DNA from: a bacterium
Lineage (GTDB): Bacteria; Electryoneota; RPQS01
NCBI GenBank assembly: GCA_016703065.1
Contig: JADJCU010000008.1
Span: forward strand, 101,061 to 165,060
Direction of reading: 5' to 3'
Length of the DNA: 64,000 nucleotides
The position numbers and the translations under genes were made by a program. Each line of letters starts with the position of its first letter. Within the stretch, counting starts at the first letter, position 1. The notes beneath the pieces were generated by a model, which saw only the letters and a list, made by a program, of their open reading frames with translations, ran no database searches and had not been told where the DNA came from. Shown here in pieces: positions 8,591-18,400 of the stretch.

Positions 8591-8818
8591 ATTTTGGACG
8601 TGATCCTCCTCCTTTGCAGAGGGACAGAATCGGAATTTTCTAAATCAGAACGACCCTGAAACTCCAGCGGTTACCACCGGGCTTTCGTCCTGTGTGCCGT
8701 TCAGGCCGTTAAATACGGGAATCGCGGTAAACAGCGAGGCCCTAAAATGAAACAAAGCTTCAAGCAGCGCGGCAGCAAACCTTGCGGCCAGACAAAGGGC
8801 AAACAGTCTCAGTCGGTC

Positions 8819-9446
8819 CTATCGCTTAGGCCAGAGCACGGGCTTGGCCGTGTCGGGTTCGTCGTCGAGGAAGCTGAAGTGCCCTTGTTTCATGGCCAGA
8901 CTGTCTTCGGGAAGCGGCAGTGCGGCGCGCTGCAACGCCCGGACATAGTGAATGATCGCCCAGCGTTTGTCCGCAGGTACCTGCTGCCGGTAGTTGGGCA
9001 TCAGGCCCTGGCCCATCGAGACCGTGTGGTAGATACGGCCGTCCGGCCACGCAAGCAGCTTTTCGCTCAATAGCGACGGTGGCATCGTGAATTTGGGGAC
9101 GATATAACCTCTGCCATCACCATTGACACCGTGACAGACCACGCAGAACGTATTGTAGTATTTCCGGCCCGCTTCAAGTACGTCACCGGTAGCGGTCAGC
9201 GGATTCTGCAGCGCATTCGCGGCGACGGTATCGAGCAGCGCAATCGTATACGGTTCGTAGTTGACGGGAACAGTTCCAACGGGCGGGTTTTCATCCCGAC
9301 GCCGTTCACGCCGTGAGCATCCCATTCTTGCGCCTTCATCGAGATTTGGCGATACATGTCGGGCATGTATTCAAGTGTGGGCATACTTTTTGACCGCAGG
9401 AGACGAAGAGGAACGCAGCGACCAGCAGGAGCGTGAGCTTAGACAT
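8819..9446 (-). CDS. actE: Alternative complex III monoheme cytochrome c subunit ActE, frame-broken
   Basis: Peripheral lipoprotein cytochrome that passes electrons out of complex III. The ATG at 9446 begins a lipoprotein signal (MSKLTLLLVAAFLFVSCG), continues after a one-base shift in the A5 run at 9387-9391 with MPTLEYMPDMYRQISMKAQE, and after a second shift in the GGG at 9295-9297 with DENPPVGTVPVNYEPY and the heme site CVVCHGVNGDGRG. Both shifts are cured by adding one base to a homopolymer. The conserved GTVPVNY and KFTMPPSLLSEKLL segments confirm the family. The start overlaps the actD end by 8 bases and has GAGGAGG upstream. Confidence 0.9.
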
Positions 9447-9943
9447 GCTTGACCTCCTCGGCGCCGTGAGCTTTCAGGTAGGTTTCCACGTCAGCGGCAT
9501 TTACGCCATCGAGCGGAATCACGAGACCAAATTTGTCGTCGGTGAAGCGTTCATCGTGAATCACGGGCTTCGACGTCGGGAGTTTGCAGGCGGCCCACAT
9601 GGCGACGAAAGTTGAAATACCGCCGACCAGAACTCCGCTTTCGAACATGACGGGAAGAAAGCGGGCCACGAGTTCAGCGGCTTGCCGCCGATGTTCATGG
9701 GCCACTCGATGACGTGCACCCAGTATTCGAGCGTGAACCCGAGGACGGCACCGAGAGACCCATGACGAGGGTCACCCACGGCACCCACGATGCGCCGATT
9801 CCCAAAGCTTTGTCGAGGCCGTGAATAGGATACGGAGTGAGGGCGTCGAGATTTTTCCAACCTTTTTGGCGGGCACCGTCGGCAGCTTCGACGAGAATAT
9901 CGGGATCGGAATAGACTCCGATGATTGCGGCGTGTTTAGCCAT
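9439..9943 (-). CDS. actD: Alternative complex III subunit ActD, two frame breaks
   Basis: Small membrane subunit of alternative complex III (DUF3341 family). Three frames must be joined: MAKHAAIIGVYSDPDILVEAADGAR to VMGL; then GAVLGFTLEYWVHVIEWPMNIGGKP to WPAFFP; then VMFESGVLVGGISTFVAMWA to the end at 9439. The joins are at about 9751-9760 (one base missing) and at the CCC run 9652-9654 (one C missing). The GKP..SWPAFFPVMFE segment and the N-terminal GVY.DPD..LEA-like motif are family signatures. It sits between actC and actE with overlaps on both sides, as in canonical act operons. Confidence 0.9.
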
Positions 9944-11303
9944 GGTAACCTACCTTCGACGTGTCTGCCGGTTTAGGTAAGGTGTGCTTGATTTCCGCGA
10001 TAGAGACAGTCGGGAAGATGCGGACGAACAGCAGGAAGAGCGTCAGGAAGAGCCCGAACGCGCCGATGGTCCAGCCGAAGTCGTAAATTGTGGGGACGAA
10101 GTTATCCCAGTTGGACGGCAGGAAGTCGCGGTGCAGGGATGAGACGATAATATTGAAGCGCTCGAACCACATTCCGACATTCACCAGTATTGAGATGACG
10201 AACATGACGGGGATCGAGGTGCGCATCTTCTTGAACCAGAAGACTTGCGGGACGGCGACATTACAGAAGAACATAATGTAGAACGCCCACGAGAACGGCC
10301 CGGTGAGGCGGTTGACGAAGACGTATCGCTCGAACGGGTTTTCGCTGTACCAGGCGATGAAGAACTCGGTCAGGTAGGCGTAGCCGACGAGCATACCGGT
10401 GAGGAGGATGATTTTGTTCATCAGCTCCATGTGCCGGATGGTAATGTAATGTTCCAGATGAAAGGCCGTGCGCATGAACACCAGCAAGGTGACCACCATT
10501 GCGAAGCCGGAGAAGATCGCGCCGGCAACGAAGTAAGGCGGGAAGATGGTGGTATGCCAGCCGGGGACGATCGAGGTTGCAAAGTCGTAGGAGACTACGG
10601 TGTGCACGGACAGCACCAGCGCGGTGGACATACCGGCGAAGAGCAGGTAGGCCTTTTCATAGTGATTCCAGTCGCGCATCGATCCTTTCCAGCCGAGCGA
10701 CAGAGCGCCGTAGAATTTCTTGCGAAAGAAGTTCTTGGCCTTATCGCGCATGGTGGCGAAGTCGGGGACGAGACCGGTGTACCAGAAGAGCAGCGAGATG
10801 GTGAAGTAGGTCGAAACGGCAAATACGTCCCAGAGCAACGGTGAGCGGAAGTTCACCCACAACAACCGGTCATTCGGCAGCGGCACGAGCCAGTAGGCGA
10901 CCCACTGCCGGCCAGTGTGCAGGAGGGGGAAGATACCGGCGGTCATGACGGCGAAAATAGTCATGGCTTCGGCGGAACGGTTGATGGCCGTTCTCCAGCG
11001 CTGCCTAAGCAGGAAGAGAATGGCTGAGATTAGCGTTCCGGCGTGACCGATACCGATCCAGAAGACGAAATTGGTGATGTCGAAAGCCCAGCCGTAGGGA
11101 TGGCTGATACCGAAGATACCTTGACCGCGAACGAGCAGGATGAAGACGACCAGCACGCCGACTCCGAGGAGTCCGGCAGAGGCCAGAAAGGCCAGCCACC
11201 ATGCGTTCGAGGGCATGCGCTCGGTTGGAGCGATGATGTCCTTGGTGACTTGACCTAAGCGGATATCCCGCGAGAGGAATTCTTCCATGGCCGGTGCGCT
11301 CAC
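9936..11303 (-). CDS. actC: Alternative complex III quinol-binding subunit ActC (NrfD-like)
   Basis: Large NrfD/PsrC-like integral membrane subunit with the quinol site. The 455-residue protein has about ten helices and family segments FDITNFVFWIGIGHAGTLISA, WVNFRSPLLWDVFAVSTYF, GWKGSMRDWNHYEKAYLL and ERYVFVNRLTGPFSWAFYIMF. A GTG start at 11303 overlaps the actB stop (GTGA) and has GGAGGT about 9 bases upstream; an internal ATG at 11288 is the alternative. The stop overlaps the actD start by 8 bases. Confidence 0.95.
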   Translation of the reverse strand: MSAPAMEEFLSRDIRLGQVTKDIIAPTERMPSNAWWLAFLASAGLLGVGVLVVFILLVRGQGIFGISHPYGWAFDITNFVFWIGIGHAGTLISAILFLLRQRWRTAINRSAEAMTIFAVMTAGIFPLLHTGRQWVAYWLVPLPNDRLLWVNFRSPLLWDVFAVSTYFTISLLFWYTGLVPDFATMRDKAKNFFRKKFYGALSLGWKGSMRDWNHYEKAYLLFAGMSTALVLSVHTVVSYDFATSIVPGWHTTIFPPYFVAGAIFSGFAMVVTLLVFMRTAFHLEHYITIRHMELMNKIILLTGMLVGYAYLTEFFIAWYSENPFERYVFVNRLTGPFSWAFYIMFFCNVAVPQVFWFKKMRTSIPVMFVISILVNVGMWFERFNIIVSSLHRDFLPSNWDNFVPTIYDFGWTIGAFGLFLTLFLLFVRIFPTVSIAEIKHTLPKPADTSKVGYHG

Positions 11304-14300
11304 GAGTGGTGACCTCCTTCATTCGCACCGCCGCCGTGACCATCGAGATGGCGGTCCGTCTCGCGGCGCGGGCGATTGCGCAGTTTGGTGAAATAGGTCA
11401 CCGCGGGCTTTGTGTTGATCTCGGCGATCACAGTATAGGCGCGCGGGTCTTTGTTCATGTGTGAAACCTGGCTGTCCGGGTTGTTGGTATTACCGAAGCT
11501 AATCGCACCTGTTGGGCAGGTCTGCTGACACGCGGTCATGAAGTCCTTATCCTCGATGGGACGGTTGAACTCTTTGGCGTGCTCCTTGCCTTCGCGGATA
11601 CGCTGCTGGCAGAAAGTGCATTTTTCCATAACGCCCTTTTCGCGGACAGTGACTTCCGGATTGAGCGCGAGTTGGAGCGGATGCGGTTCGTACGCGGCGA
11701 AAGTGTATTCGTGCCAGTTGAAGCGGCGTACCTTATAGGGGCAGTTGTTCGAGCAGTATCTCGTGCCGACACAGCGGTTGTAGATCTGCATATTGAGGCC
11801 CTCGGAACTGTGCACGGTCGCAACGACCGGGCAGACGGTCTCGCAGGGCGCATTGTCGCAATGCTGGCAGAGCATCGGCTGGAAGGTGACTTCAGGATCG
11901 TGCTCGTCGCCGCTGTAGTAGCGGTCGATGCGAATCCAGTGCAACTCACGTCCAAGTCGAATCTGACCGGCGCCGACGACGGGGATGTTATTCTCTACCG
12001 AGCAGGCGGCGATACAGGCATTACAGCCGATACACGCGGTCTGGTCGATGACCATTCCCCACTTACTCCCCGTGTACTCATGCTCGGGCCAGAGCGAAAC
12101 GAGTTCGTGTTCATGCCACTTGCCGGCTTCGGGGTTCTTCAGATACTCCTCGAACGCAGCCTCGGCGACAATGGGCCGGCCTTCGGTGTAATTGTGACCT
12201 TGCACGTCCGGCAGCTCTTCCCAGTGGCCCGTCGACTCGACCGCCACGGCGTGCGTTGTGCGCAGGACGCCATTTTCCACCGCGCAGAGGGCGAAGGCAT
12301 TGCCGCCGACACCGTTACCAGCGCGACCGACGCGGCTTCTTCCCCACCCTGTCTCAATGGTCAGAACATCTTCTACATCGCCGGGCTGCACGTGGACGGG
12401 AAGTTCAATCGTGGAGCCGTTCGCCGTCACCTTTACATAGTCACCATCCCGGAGCGTCAATCGGCTCGCAGTCTTCGGAGCGATATTCAGGCAGTTCGTC
12501 CAGCTGATACGGGCGACGGGATGCGGGAGTTCGAGCAGCCACGCGTTGTTGCCTGTGCCATCGTCGGACAGGTGCGGTGAGGGCAGCACGACCAGCTGCA
12601 GTGCGTCGCCCTGTTGCGGAATCAGAATGTTGTTGAGACCGATACCGGAATATGTGCGCGGCGCAGGGGCTTTGCGAAGATCGACAAAACCGTCGCGGAG
12701 AGCGCCATTCCAGAAGGTGACAAAGTCTGCCGGGAACAGGTCGGCGGAGTAGACCGTTGTGCGCCACGTATTCTGAATGTAGTCATACCAGCTGCCGACG
12801 GCTTCACCGAGTCCGGGAGCTGCGGCGGCTTGAGCGAACTTTAACAGGGATTCTTCGGCAGCGCGGCAATCATGCAGCGGCATGACGGTCGGCTGAACGA
12901 TGGAATAGAGACCAACTTGCGGTTCAGCATCGCCCCACGTCTCGAGCCAGTGTAAGCCCGGGAGTATATAGGTGGCCAGGCCACCGGTTTCATCAGCGCG
13001 ATCACCGAGCAGAATGACCGTCTGAGCTTTGCCGATTGCAGCGGCGACTCCAGCCGATTCGGGCAGGCCATAGACCGGATTCGAGCCGAAAGTAATCAGG
13101 ACATCGATCATGCCGCCGTTTAGCTTGGCGAGCAGCGTTTGCAGTTCGACCAGCGAGCCGAGCGCTTGCAGCGAGGGCGCACCGTTGCCATCGACCGTGA
13201 TGCCTTCATTGCCGAGCATCGCGTTCAACAGGCAGGCCACCAACTGGTGACCCAATTCATCGCCGCCCATAACAATGCTCTTGCCGCGCGCATTCCAGAG
13301 TTCGTTGGCAATGCGCTCAATCGAGCCGTTCTTCAGGCCGTATTGGTTTTCGACCTGCGTTGCATTGAAGCGCGCGACGGTCGAGCTGGCCGATGCATCG
13401 AGCGGAATAGCCGTACGTCCCGCGGTTGCCAGAGCGTTGGCGATCGCGAGGCCAACGGCGGGGCTGAGACCGGGTTTTACGCGGAAGCGCTCGTCCGCAT
13501 TTGATGCCGTAACCGTCGTGGCACAGTCAACGCTGACGAGCTTATTCAGCTTGCCTTCTTTGACGTGGCGATTGGCACCGAAACCGGCTTGCCATTCGAG
13601 CGTCGAGTAGCCGGTTCCGAGCGGATCGGCTTCGAGACAGAGCACGTACTCGGCCTGATCAAAGCGATAGGCCGGGAGTACCGCGGCGCCGTACGACAGC
13701 TCGTTGGCCTTGCGCGCGGCTTCGTGCGTCCACGAGTCGTAGCTGTAGTGCTCAGCACCGAATGCCAGGCAGAAGTCGGCAATGATCTTACTGCGGGCCG
13801 GGCCGTTGACGGTTCCGGTGAGCAGCGCAATACGGCCGCGCGCGGCTTTCAGCTTTTCAGCGATTTCCGTATCGGCGGCATTCCACGAAATTACCGTCGG
13901 CGAACCGCCAACCATTTTGAGTGGTCCGGTCAGACGATCGGGATCGTAGAGATTGAAGATATCATATTGTCCGCGCGCATCGAGTTTGCCTTTGGAAAGC
14001 GGATGCTGCGGATTGCCTTCGAGCTTGATCGGTCGGCCTTCGCGCGTTTTGATCAGGACACCGTTGCCGCTGGCCCCTGCTGACGCGTAGTAGTTTGGCA
14101 CGCCGAGCATGATCTCTTCCGGCTGATTGATATACGGAATGATCTTTTGCGCGGGACGGAGGCCGCAGCCGGCGGTGGCAAAGACCATCGCGGCCCCGGA
14201 GATCTTCAGGAAGTCGCGGCGCGACATGCCGTTGGATTCACCGTTTTGCTTGACTTTCAACTCGACAAACCCGGCGGCTTCGGAAATCAGACTGGCGTCA

Positions 14301-14482
14301 CCCGTAAGGGAGAACTTTTTGTCCTGTTCCTGTTCGAAGAACGCTTCGGGTTTGGAATAGAATTCGGAGTGCTTCACCGCGAGTGCCGCCTGCTCGCCGT
14401 AGCGTTCGCCGAGCGTCGTCCAGTGGCGCGGTTTGGCCTCGGAGGGATTAGCCGATGTTTTCATATTGATATCTCGGCTCAT
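11300..14482 (-). CDS. actB: Alternative complex III iron-sulfur/molybdopterin-like subunit ActB
   Basis: A 1060-residue fusion of a molybdopterin-oxidoreductase-like domain and a ferredoxin-like domain, the peripheral electron-transfer subunit of alternative complex III. A twin-arginine motif (SRRDFLKISGAAMVFATAGC) sits near residues 87-106, after an N-terminal extension typical of ActB. The C-terminal third carries four cysteine clusters: CIGCNACIAACSVEN, CQHCDNAPCETVCPV, CVGTRYCSNNCPYKV, and CTFCQQRI with CQQTCPTGAI. The Mo-like domain is known not to bind Mo in this family. The start overlaps the actA stop (ATGA); ATG 14464 is an alternative. Confidence 0.96.
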   Translation of the reverse strand: MSRDINMKTSANPSEAKPRHWTTLGERYGEQAALAVKHSEFYSKPEAFFEQEQDKKFSLTGDASLISEAAGFVELKVKQNGESNGMSRRDFLKISGAAMVFATAGCGLRPAQKIIPYINQPEEIMLGVPNYYASAGASGNGVLIKTREGRPIKLEGNPQHPLSKGKLDARGQYDIFNLYDPDRLTGPLKMVGGSPTVISWNAADTEIAEKLKAARGRIALLTGTVNGPARSKIIADFCLAFGAEHYSYDSWTHEAARKANELSYGAAVLPAYRFDQAEYVLCLEADPLGTGYSTLEWQAGFGANRHVKEGKLNKLVSVDCATTVTASNADERFRVKPGLSPAVGLAIANALATAGRTAIPLDASASSTVARFNATQVENQYGLKNGSIERIANELWNARGKSIVMGGDELGHQLVACLLNAMLGNEGITVDGNGAPSLQALGSLVELQTLLAKLNGGMIDVLITFGSNPVYGLPESAGVAAAIGKAQTVILLGDRADETGGLATYILPGLHWLETWGDAEPQVGLYSIVQPTVMPLHDCRAAEESLLKFAQAAAAPGLGEAVGSWYDYIQNTWRTTVYSADLFPADFVTFWNGALRDGFVDLRKAPAPRTYSGIGLNNILIPQQGDALQLVVLPSPHLSDDGTGNNAWLLELPHPVARISWTNCLNIAPKTASRLTLRDGDYVKVTANGSTIELPVHVQPGDVEDVLTIETGWGRSRVGRAGNGVGGNAFALCAVENGVLRTTHAVAVESTGHWEELPDVQGHNYTEGRPIVAEAAFEEYLKNPEAGKWHEHELVSLWPEHEYTGSKWGMVIDQTACIGCNACIAACSVENNIPVVGAGQIRLGRELHWIRIDRYYSGDEHDPEVTFQPMLCQHCDNAPCETVCPVVATVHSSEGLNMQIYNRCVGTRYCSNNCPYKVRRFNWHEYTFAAYEPHPLQLALNPEVTVREKGVMEKCTFCQQRIREGKEHAKEFNRPIEDKDFMTACQQTCPTGAISFGNTNNPDSQVSHMNKDPRAYTVIAEINTKPAVTYFTKLRNRPRRETDRHLDGHGGGANEGGHHS

Positions 14483-14985
14483 TGGTGGCAGGAGTTACAG
14501 TCTGTGGGGCCGTCGTTGTCGCGGTGACATTGGAGACAATCGCCCATGTTCAGTTTGCGATATTGATAGACCTTGTCCATCGTCTCCACGGGGCCGTGAC
14601 AGTCTGCGCACTGGAATCCCTTGCGAATGTGCCACTGATGGGAGAAGAAGGCGTGGTCCGGCACGGCATGCACGCGCTGCCACTCGATTGGCTTACCCGA
14701 ATTGTACGCCTCGGTCAGTTTGATGATGTTTGGCTTGTCCACGGCGACGACGCTGTGGCAATTCATGCAGACGTTCATCGCGGGCACCGTAGCGTGCCGG
14801 GAGTTTTCCACCGAGCTGTGGCAGTACATGCAAGGGATATGATTATCGCCTGCGTGGATTTTGTGGCTGAAGGGGATGGGCTGATTAGGCGCGAATCCCT
14901 GATTGCTCCAGGACCACATAAACAGATTGTAGCCCAACACCAGGGCAGCCATGGTGTAGAGCAGGCCGAGGACCTTTCGGCTCAC
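14479..14985 (-). CDS. actA: Alternative complex III pentaheme cytochrome c subunit ActA
   Basis: A 168-residue protein with one N-terminal membrane helix (MSRKVLGLLYTMAALVLGYNLFMW) and five CxxCH heme sites: CMYCH, CMNCH, CADCH, CLQCH and CNSCH, the last at the very C-terminus. The five-heme pattern and the FSHKIHAG..IPCMYCH opening match ActA of alternative complex III. GTG at 14985 with GAGGA six bases upstream is the start. First gene of the respiratory cluster, so the promoter at 15153-15181 should serve the whole run. Confidence 0.94.
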   Translation of the reverse strand: MSRKVLGLLYTMAALVLGYNLFMWSWSNQGFAPNQPIPFSHKIHAGDNHIPCMYCHSSVENSRHATVPAMNVCMNCHSVVAVDKPNIIKLTEAYNSGKPIEWQRVHAVPDHAFFSHQWHIRKGFQCADCHGPVETMDKVYQYRKLNMGDCLQCHRDNDGPTDCNSCHQ

Positions 14986-15135
14986 AGGACGTCCTCAGGG
15001 TTGGTGAAAAATTTCGCAAACCTCACCCTTCCACAACACCGGGGGGAGGGTCTGCGGGACAAGCTTAGAAATGTCATGAATTTAGAGGCCCAGAGAAATG
15101 GGGAATGGGGCCAATTGGGAGGGGAATCGTGAAAA

Positions 15136-15153
15136 TATCGCGAAGTTGCGATA
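15136..15153. promoter_or_regulatory. Palindrome immediately downstream of the act promoter
   Basis: TATCGC (15136-15141), GAAGTT, GCGATA (15148-15153): perfect six-base arms. On the minus strand it starts at the last base of the -10 element TATATT, so a bound regulator would block initiation. A palindrome sits in an equivalent place at the coxB promoter but with a different sequence. Confidence 0.45.
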
Positions 15154-15181
15154 ATATAACAACTCTCTCTATTGCTCGCAA
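15153..15181 (-). promoter_or_regulatory. Candidate sigma70-type promoter for the act/cox cluster
   Basis: Minus-strand TTGCGA (15181-15176), a 17-base spacer and TATATT (15158-15153). The -10 is identical to those proposed for coxB and aconitase. The leader to actA would be about 160 nt. Confidence 0.5.
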
Positions 15182-15353
15182 CGGATTTCTGACTCAATTG
15201 TATAGAACTAAGCGGCTGTAAAACTTGAAGAGGTTGCTTACTTCTTTCACAGGATTCACCGTCCTACTCGCGGTCCGGGCAAGTAGAAATCGCGATGTTG
15301 TTTAGTTTTCTTGCAGAATAGTGGACTTTTAGCGGTTATTCCTGAAGCAAGAA

Positions 15354-15375
15354 ACCCGGCCAAAACAAGCCGGGT
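15354..15375 (-). terminator. Intrinsic terminator after the heparinase-like gene
   Basis: ACCCGGC (15354-15360), eight-base loop, GCCGGGT (15369-15375). On the minus strand it is followed by TTCTTGCTT, 37 bases past the stop codon. The U-tract is imperfect, so efficiency is uncertain. Confidence 0.6.
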
Positions 15376-15411
15376 CGAACGCAGTCAAAAATATGACTAA
15401 AATAGGAATGT

Positions 15412-18400
15412 TTACTTGGTGGCTTCCACGCCTCCAGCTTTGGTCGGCGGCGAGTTCCGGGCTTTCGAGTCTCGTGGACCGTGCGGCAGTTCGACCAGCG
15501 GGGGTGCGGTAGTCACCAGCCGGGAGACAACGTGATAGAAGAGCCGATCTTCCTGCGCATAGCCCAATCCATAAGAGGTAGTCCCGCGGGGCACGATATC
15601 GAGGAGGCGGTACGAGCTGTCGGGGTCTGTACTGGAATAGATGTCGTAGAAGGCAGGGAAAACCGGGACGCCCTGCACAATGAAGACGGGTTCGGACCAA
15701 TACAGCGTCAAGTCACCTTCATCGACGCCGAGACGGAGATCGGTGATGAGCCCCTGCGGTACATTAGTCAGCGAACCGATCTCGACATAGTCGCCATTGA
15801 GATAGTAAGCTTCCGGCACACCATTCAGCCACACGGACACAGTGTTGGGAGCATAGATGATCGCCCACTCGCCAACCGTGCCATCGATCCGCAAGGTATC
15901 GTTGCTGAGCGTCCATTCAACATCGACCGGATCGGGGCTTTCAAACAGGCGAATCGTGGGCGTACCCCAATCGAGGAAGGAGCCTTGCCTAACGACTCCG
16001 GTCTTGAGGGCGGATGAGGAATCATGCTGGATCACAACCGCAAGCGACGCGTCGGTGTGCAGTGAGTCGACGTCGATATCCGCAGTCTGCCCGTGACTGA
16101 TGGCGCAGGTCGCTTCAAAATTCCCGCCGTTGCGGACGCGCAGGACGGTGAGACCGGCATCACTGTGGAGCAGTTCAGCGATCGCTTGCGCCGGGCGGCG
16201 CGGCATGAATGCATTCACGAACCGCACGGCTGTGTCCGGAGCCGCATTTGAGACGTACATTCCCCAACCGCCCCACGTGGCATTGTAGTAGTTCGTGAAC
16301 ATATACTGATGCGACCGATTGGCAGGCGCGAGCATGAACATGTCGGCGTCGGTCGAGGTGCCGTCGATGAAAATCGAGCTGGGGCTATATGAGAAAATGT
16401 TTTGACGGTTGCGCAGCAGGAAGGTGAAGGTGCTGGGCACGGCGGCCTTCATATCATCTACGATCACGAGCAAGTCGGGCCGAACATAGAGAAAATGCCG
16501 TTGATAGCGCGTTAGGCCCAGCGTCGACGGATAGCTGGTGGTCGCATCTCCAACTACATAGTCAACCGTCTCGAGCATGAAGGTATCGGCGAGATGCGGG
16601 TTCATCGACAGCCGGTTTATGGGCAGTGGCCATTCATTCTTCAAGCTATCGCCGATTTGCCCTTTGCCGTTCACGAGCATGGTCGTCGAGTTGTAGGTGC
16701 GGTGAACCGGCGATTGCAGGCCTGCTGGTTGAATCAGGTAATCACGGCCATAGGCGAGCGAGAAGCAATTCTGCTCGGGCAGGAAGTGCGAAGGTTCCCA
16801 GTCGCCGACCGGAGAGCCGCCCCAGAAGGTCTCGTAGGCGTTACGGCCACAGACCAATCCGCACTTCAGCGCAACAAACGTGGCGGTCGTGTCATTCCAC
16901 ACGCTGCGGCCGAAGTAGGTATCCTGATCGGTGGCGATCCACGACTTATCGGAGGGGACGGATTCAATAACGGTCGGGTCATAGAAGAAGAAGCCGAGCG
17001 GACCGTCCAGACTATATCCCTGGCGGCTGACAAGCTGATTACTCAGCCACTGGGCCTCACCGTTGTTGTATTCGCGGGCAAAAAGCATCAGCTGGTCATC
17101 CGGTCCGTACCACTCATCGTTTTGTGACTCGTTGAGCATGACCATGCTGGCCGGATTCGGCATCGAGCCATAGATGCGGTACTTGGCCATGCTTTGAATC
17201 CACGGTGTGTCGAAGTAGTCGATGCCGCGCTGTTCCCGCATGAGCCACACGTGCGGCATCATGGTCCACGTAATGAAACCCCAGTAATTCATGGCCTCAT
17301 ACCACGAGCCGTCGGTGACCGGCGCATAGAGGGCGAGGACATTGTCGAGATTCGTCATTGCGAGGTCTTCCCAGTACACGGCCTCGGGCTCCTCTTCATA
17401 GAGCGCGTAGCAGGCCGCACCGAGATAGCTCATGCAGTTGATGTTGTGATTGTGAGTGTAGGCATCGGACCACCAGATCCACTTGGGCCCTGCAGCGGCC
17501 AGGCGCTGCATTTGGGTGCGCAGTTTGGTATGGATGGTATCGCGTTCGGCCTTGGTGAAATAGGGGTAGCACCAATCGTAAGCCAATGCGAGGGCCTGGC
17601 AGGTGCGGCTCGAATAGATATCCATGTCAATGTTGCCGGTTTCCCAGTGGGGATAGCGACAGAGCGTCAGCGCTTTGTACTTGACGTTATCAATGTACGG
17701 TTGAGTCGGCGTCAAGACGGCCTTCAATGCTGCGTTTGCGAGCATACTGGAAATATAGGAGTAGTTCACAGACTCCCATGCCTCCGGTGCGGGCGCAACG
17801 TAGGACATGTTCACATTGACCGTATTCGTCAGTTGCAACGCGAAATTTGCATGCGTGGTCGAGGCGAGCGTCTGGAGCGTGGGAATTTCAGCGGCAGTGA
17901 AGAACAGTTTAGGATGAACCGCCTGATCAAACGTCGTGACGAGCAGTCCGGCGCTGTTATTCGTCGGGTAGAGGTCTGTGCCAGTCGTGGTGATCGCGGC
18001 GCGCAAGAAGTAGCGTGATTCAAACGCGGGGGTCCACTCAAACCAGAAATTCTCGTCGTCATCACCGGCGTGTGAGTAGTTCGCGCTATCGACGGCGACC
18101 CAGTTGCTCGAATCGGTGGACGCGTAGAGCACGACTTTCCCTGACTCCGCACCGCTGTAGTTCTTGAGTCTGACATGCACCGGGCAAATCTGGCCAATAT
18201 CGGTGCCGAGTTCGTAGTCGAGCTCGGTGATACCGGAATCATCGGGGTCTTGAAGAACCCAGTTGACGAGATTCACGATTAACGTATTGCGAACAAGCCC
18301 GGTATTTGTGACGCGCTTCAGCGATCCGGCCACGTACGCTTGACGGGGACTGCACAAACGGCAACGCTTCCGGGTACGTTTTGATATTGGATGACGAGCG

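Larger units (their letters stand above)
14986..15411. other. Non-coding gap upstream of actA
   Basis: This 426-bp gap separates the actA start from the end of the heparinase-like gene on the same strand. It contains a terminator for the latter (15354-15375), a candidate promoter (15153-15181) with an adjoining palindrome (15136-15153), and about 150 bases of leader before actA in which I see no gene. Confidence 0.6.

Noticed and set aside
7550..8659. 369-codon open frame on the plus strand across actF
   Set aside because: Complement of a membrane protein gene; composition (His, Glu, Asp, Arg) shows a shadow frame.
9439..9943. actD split as evidence of a decayed complex III
   Set aside because: All three frames keep conserved ActD sequence and each break is fixed by one base; the same error type hits unrelated essential genes.
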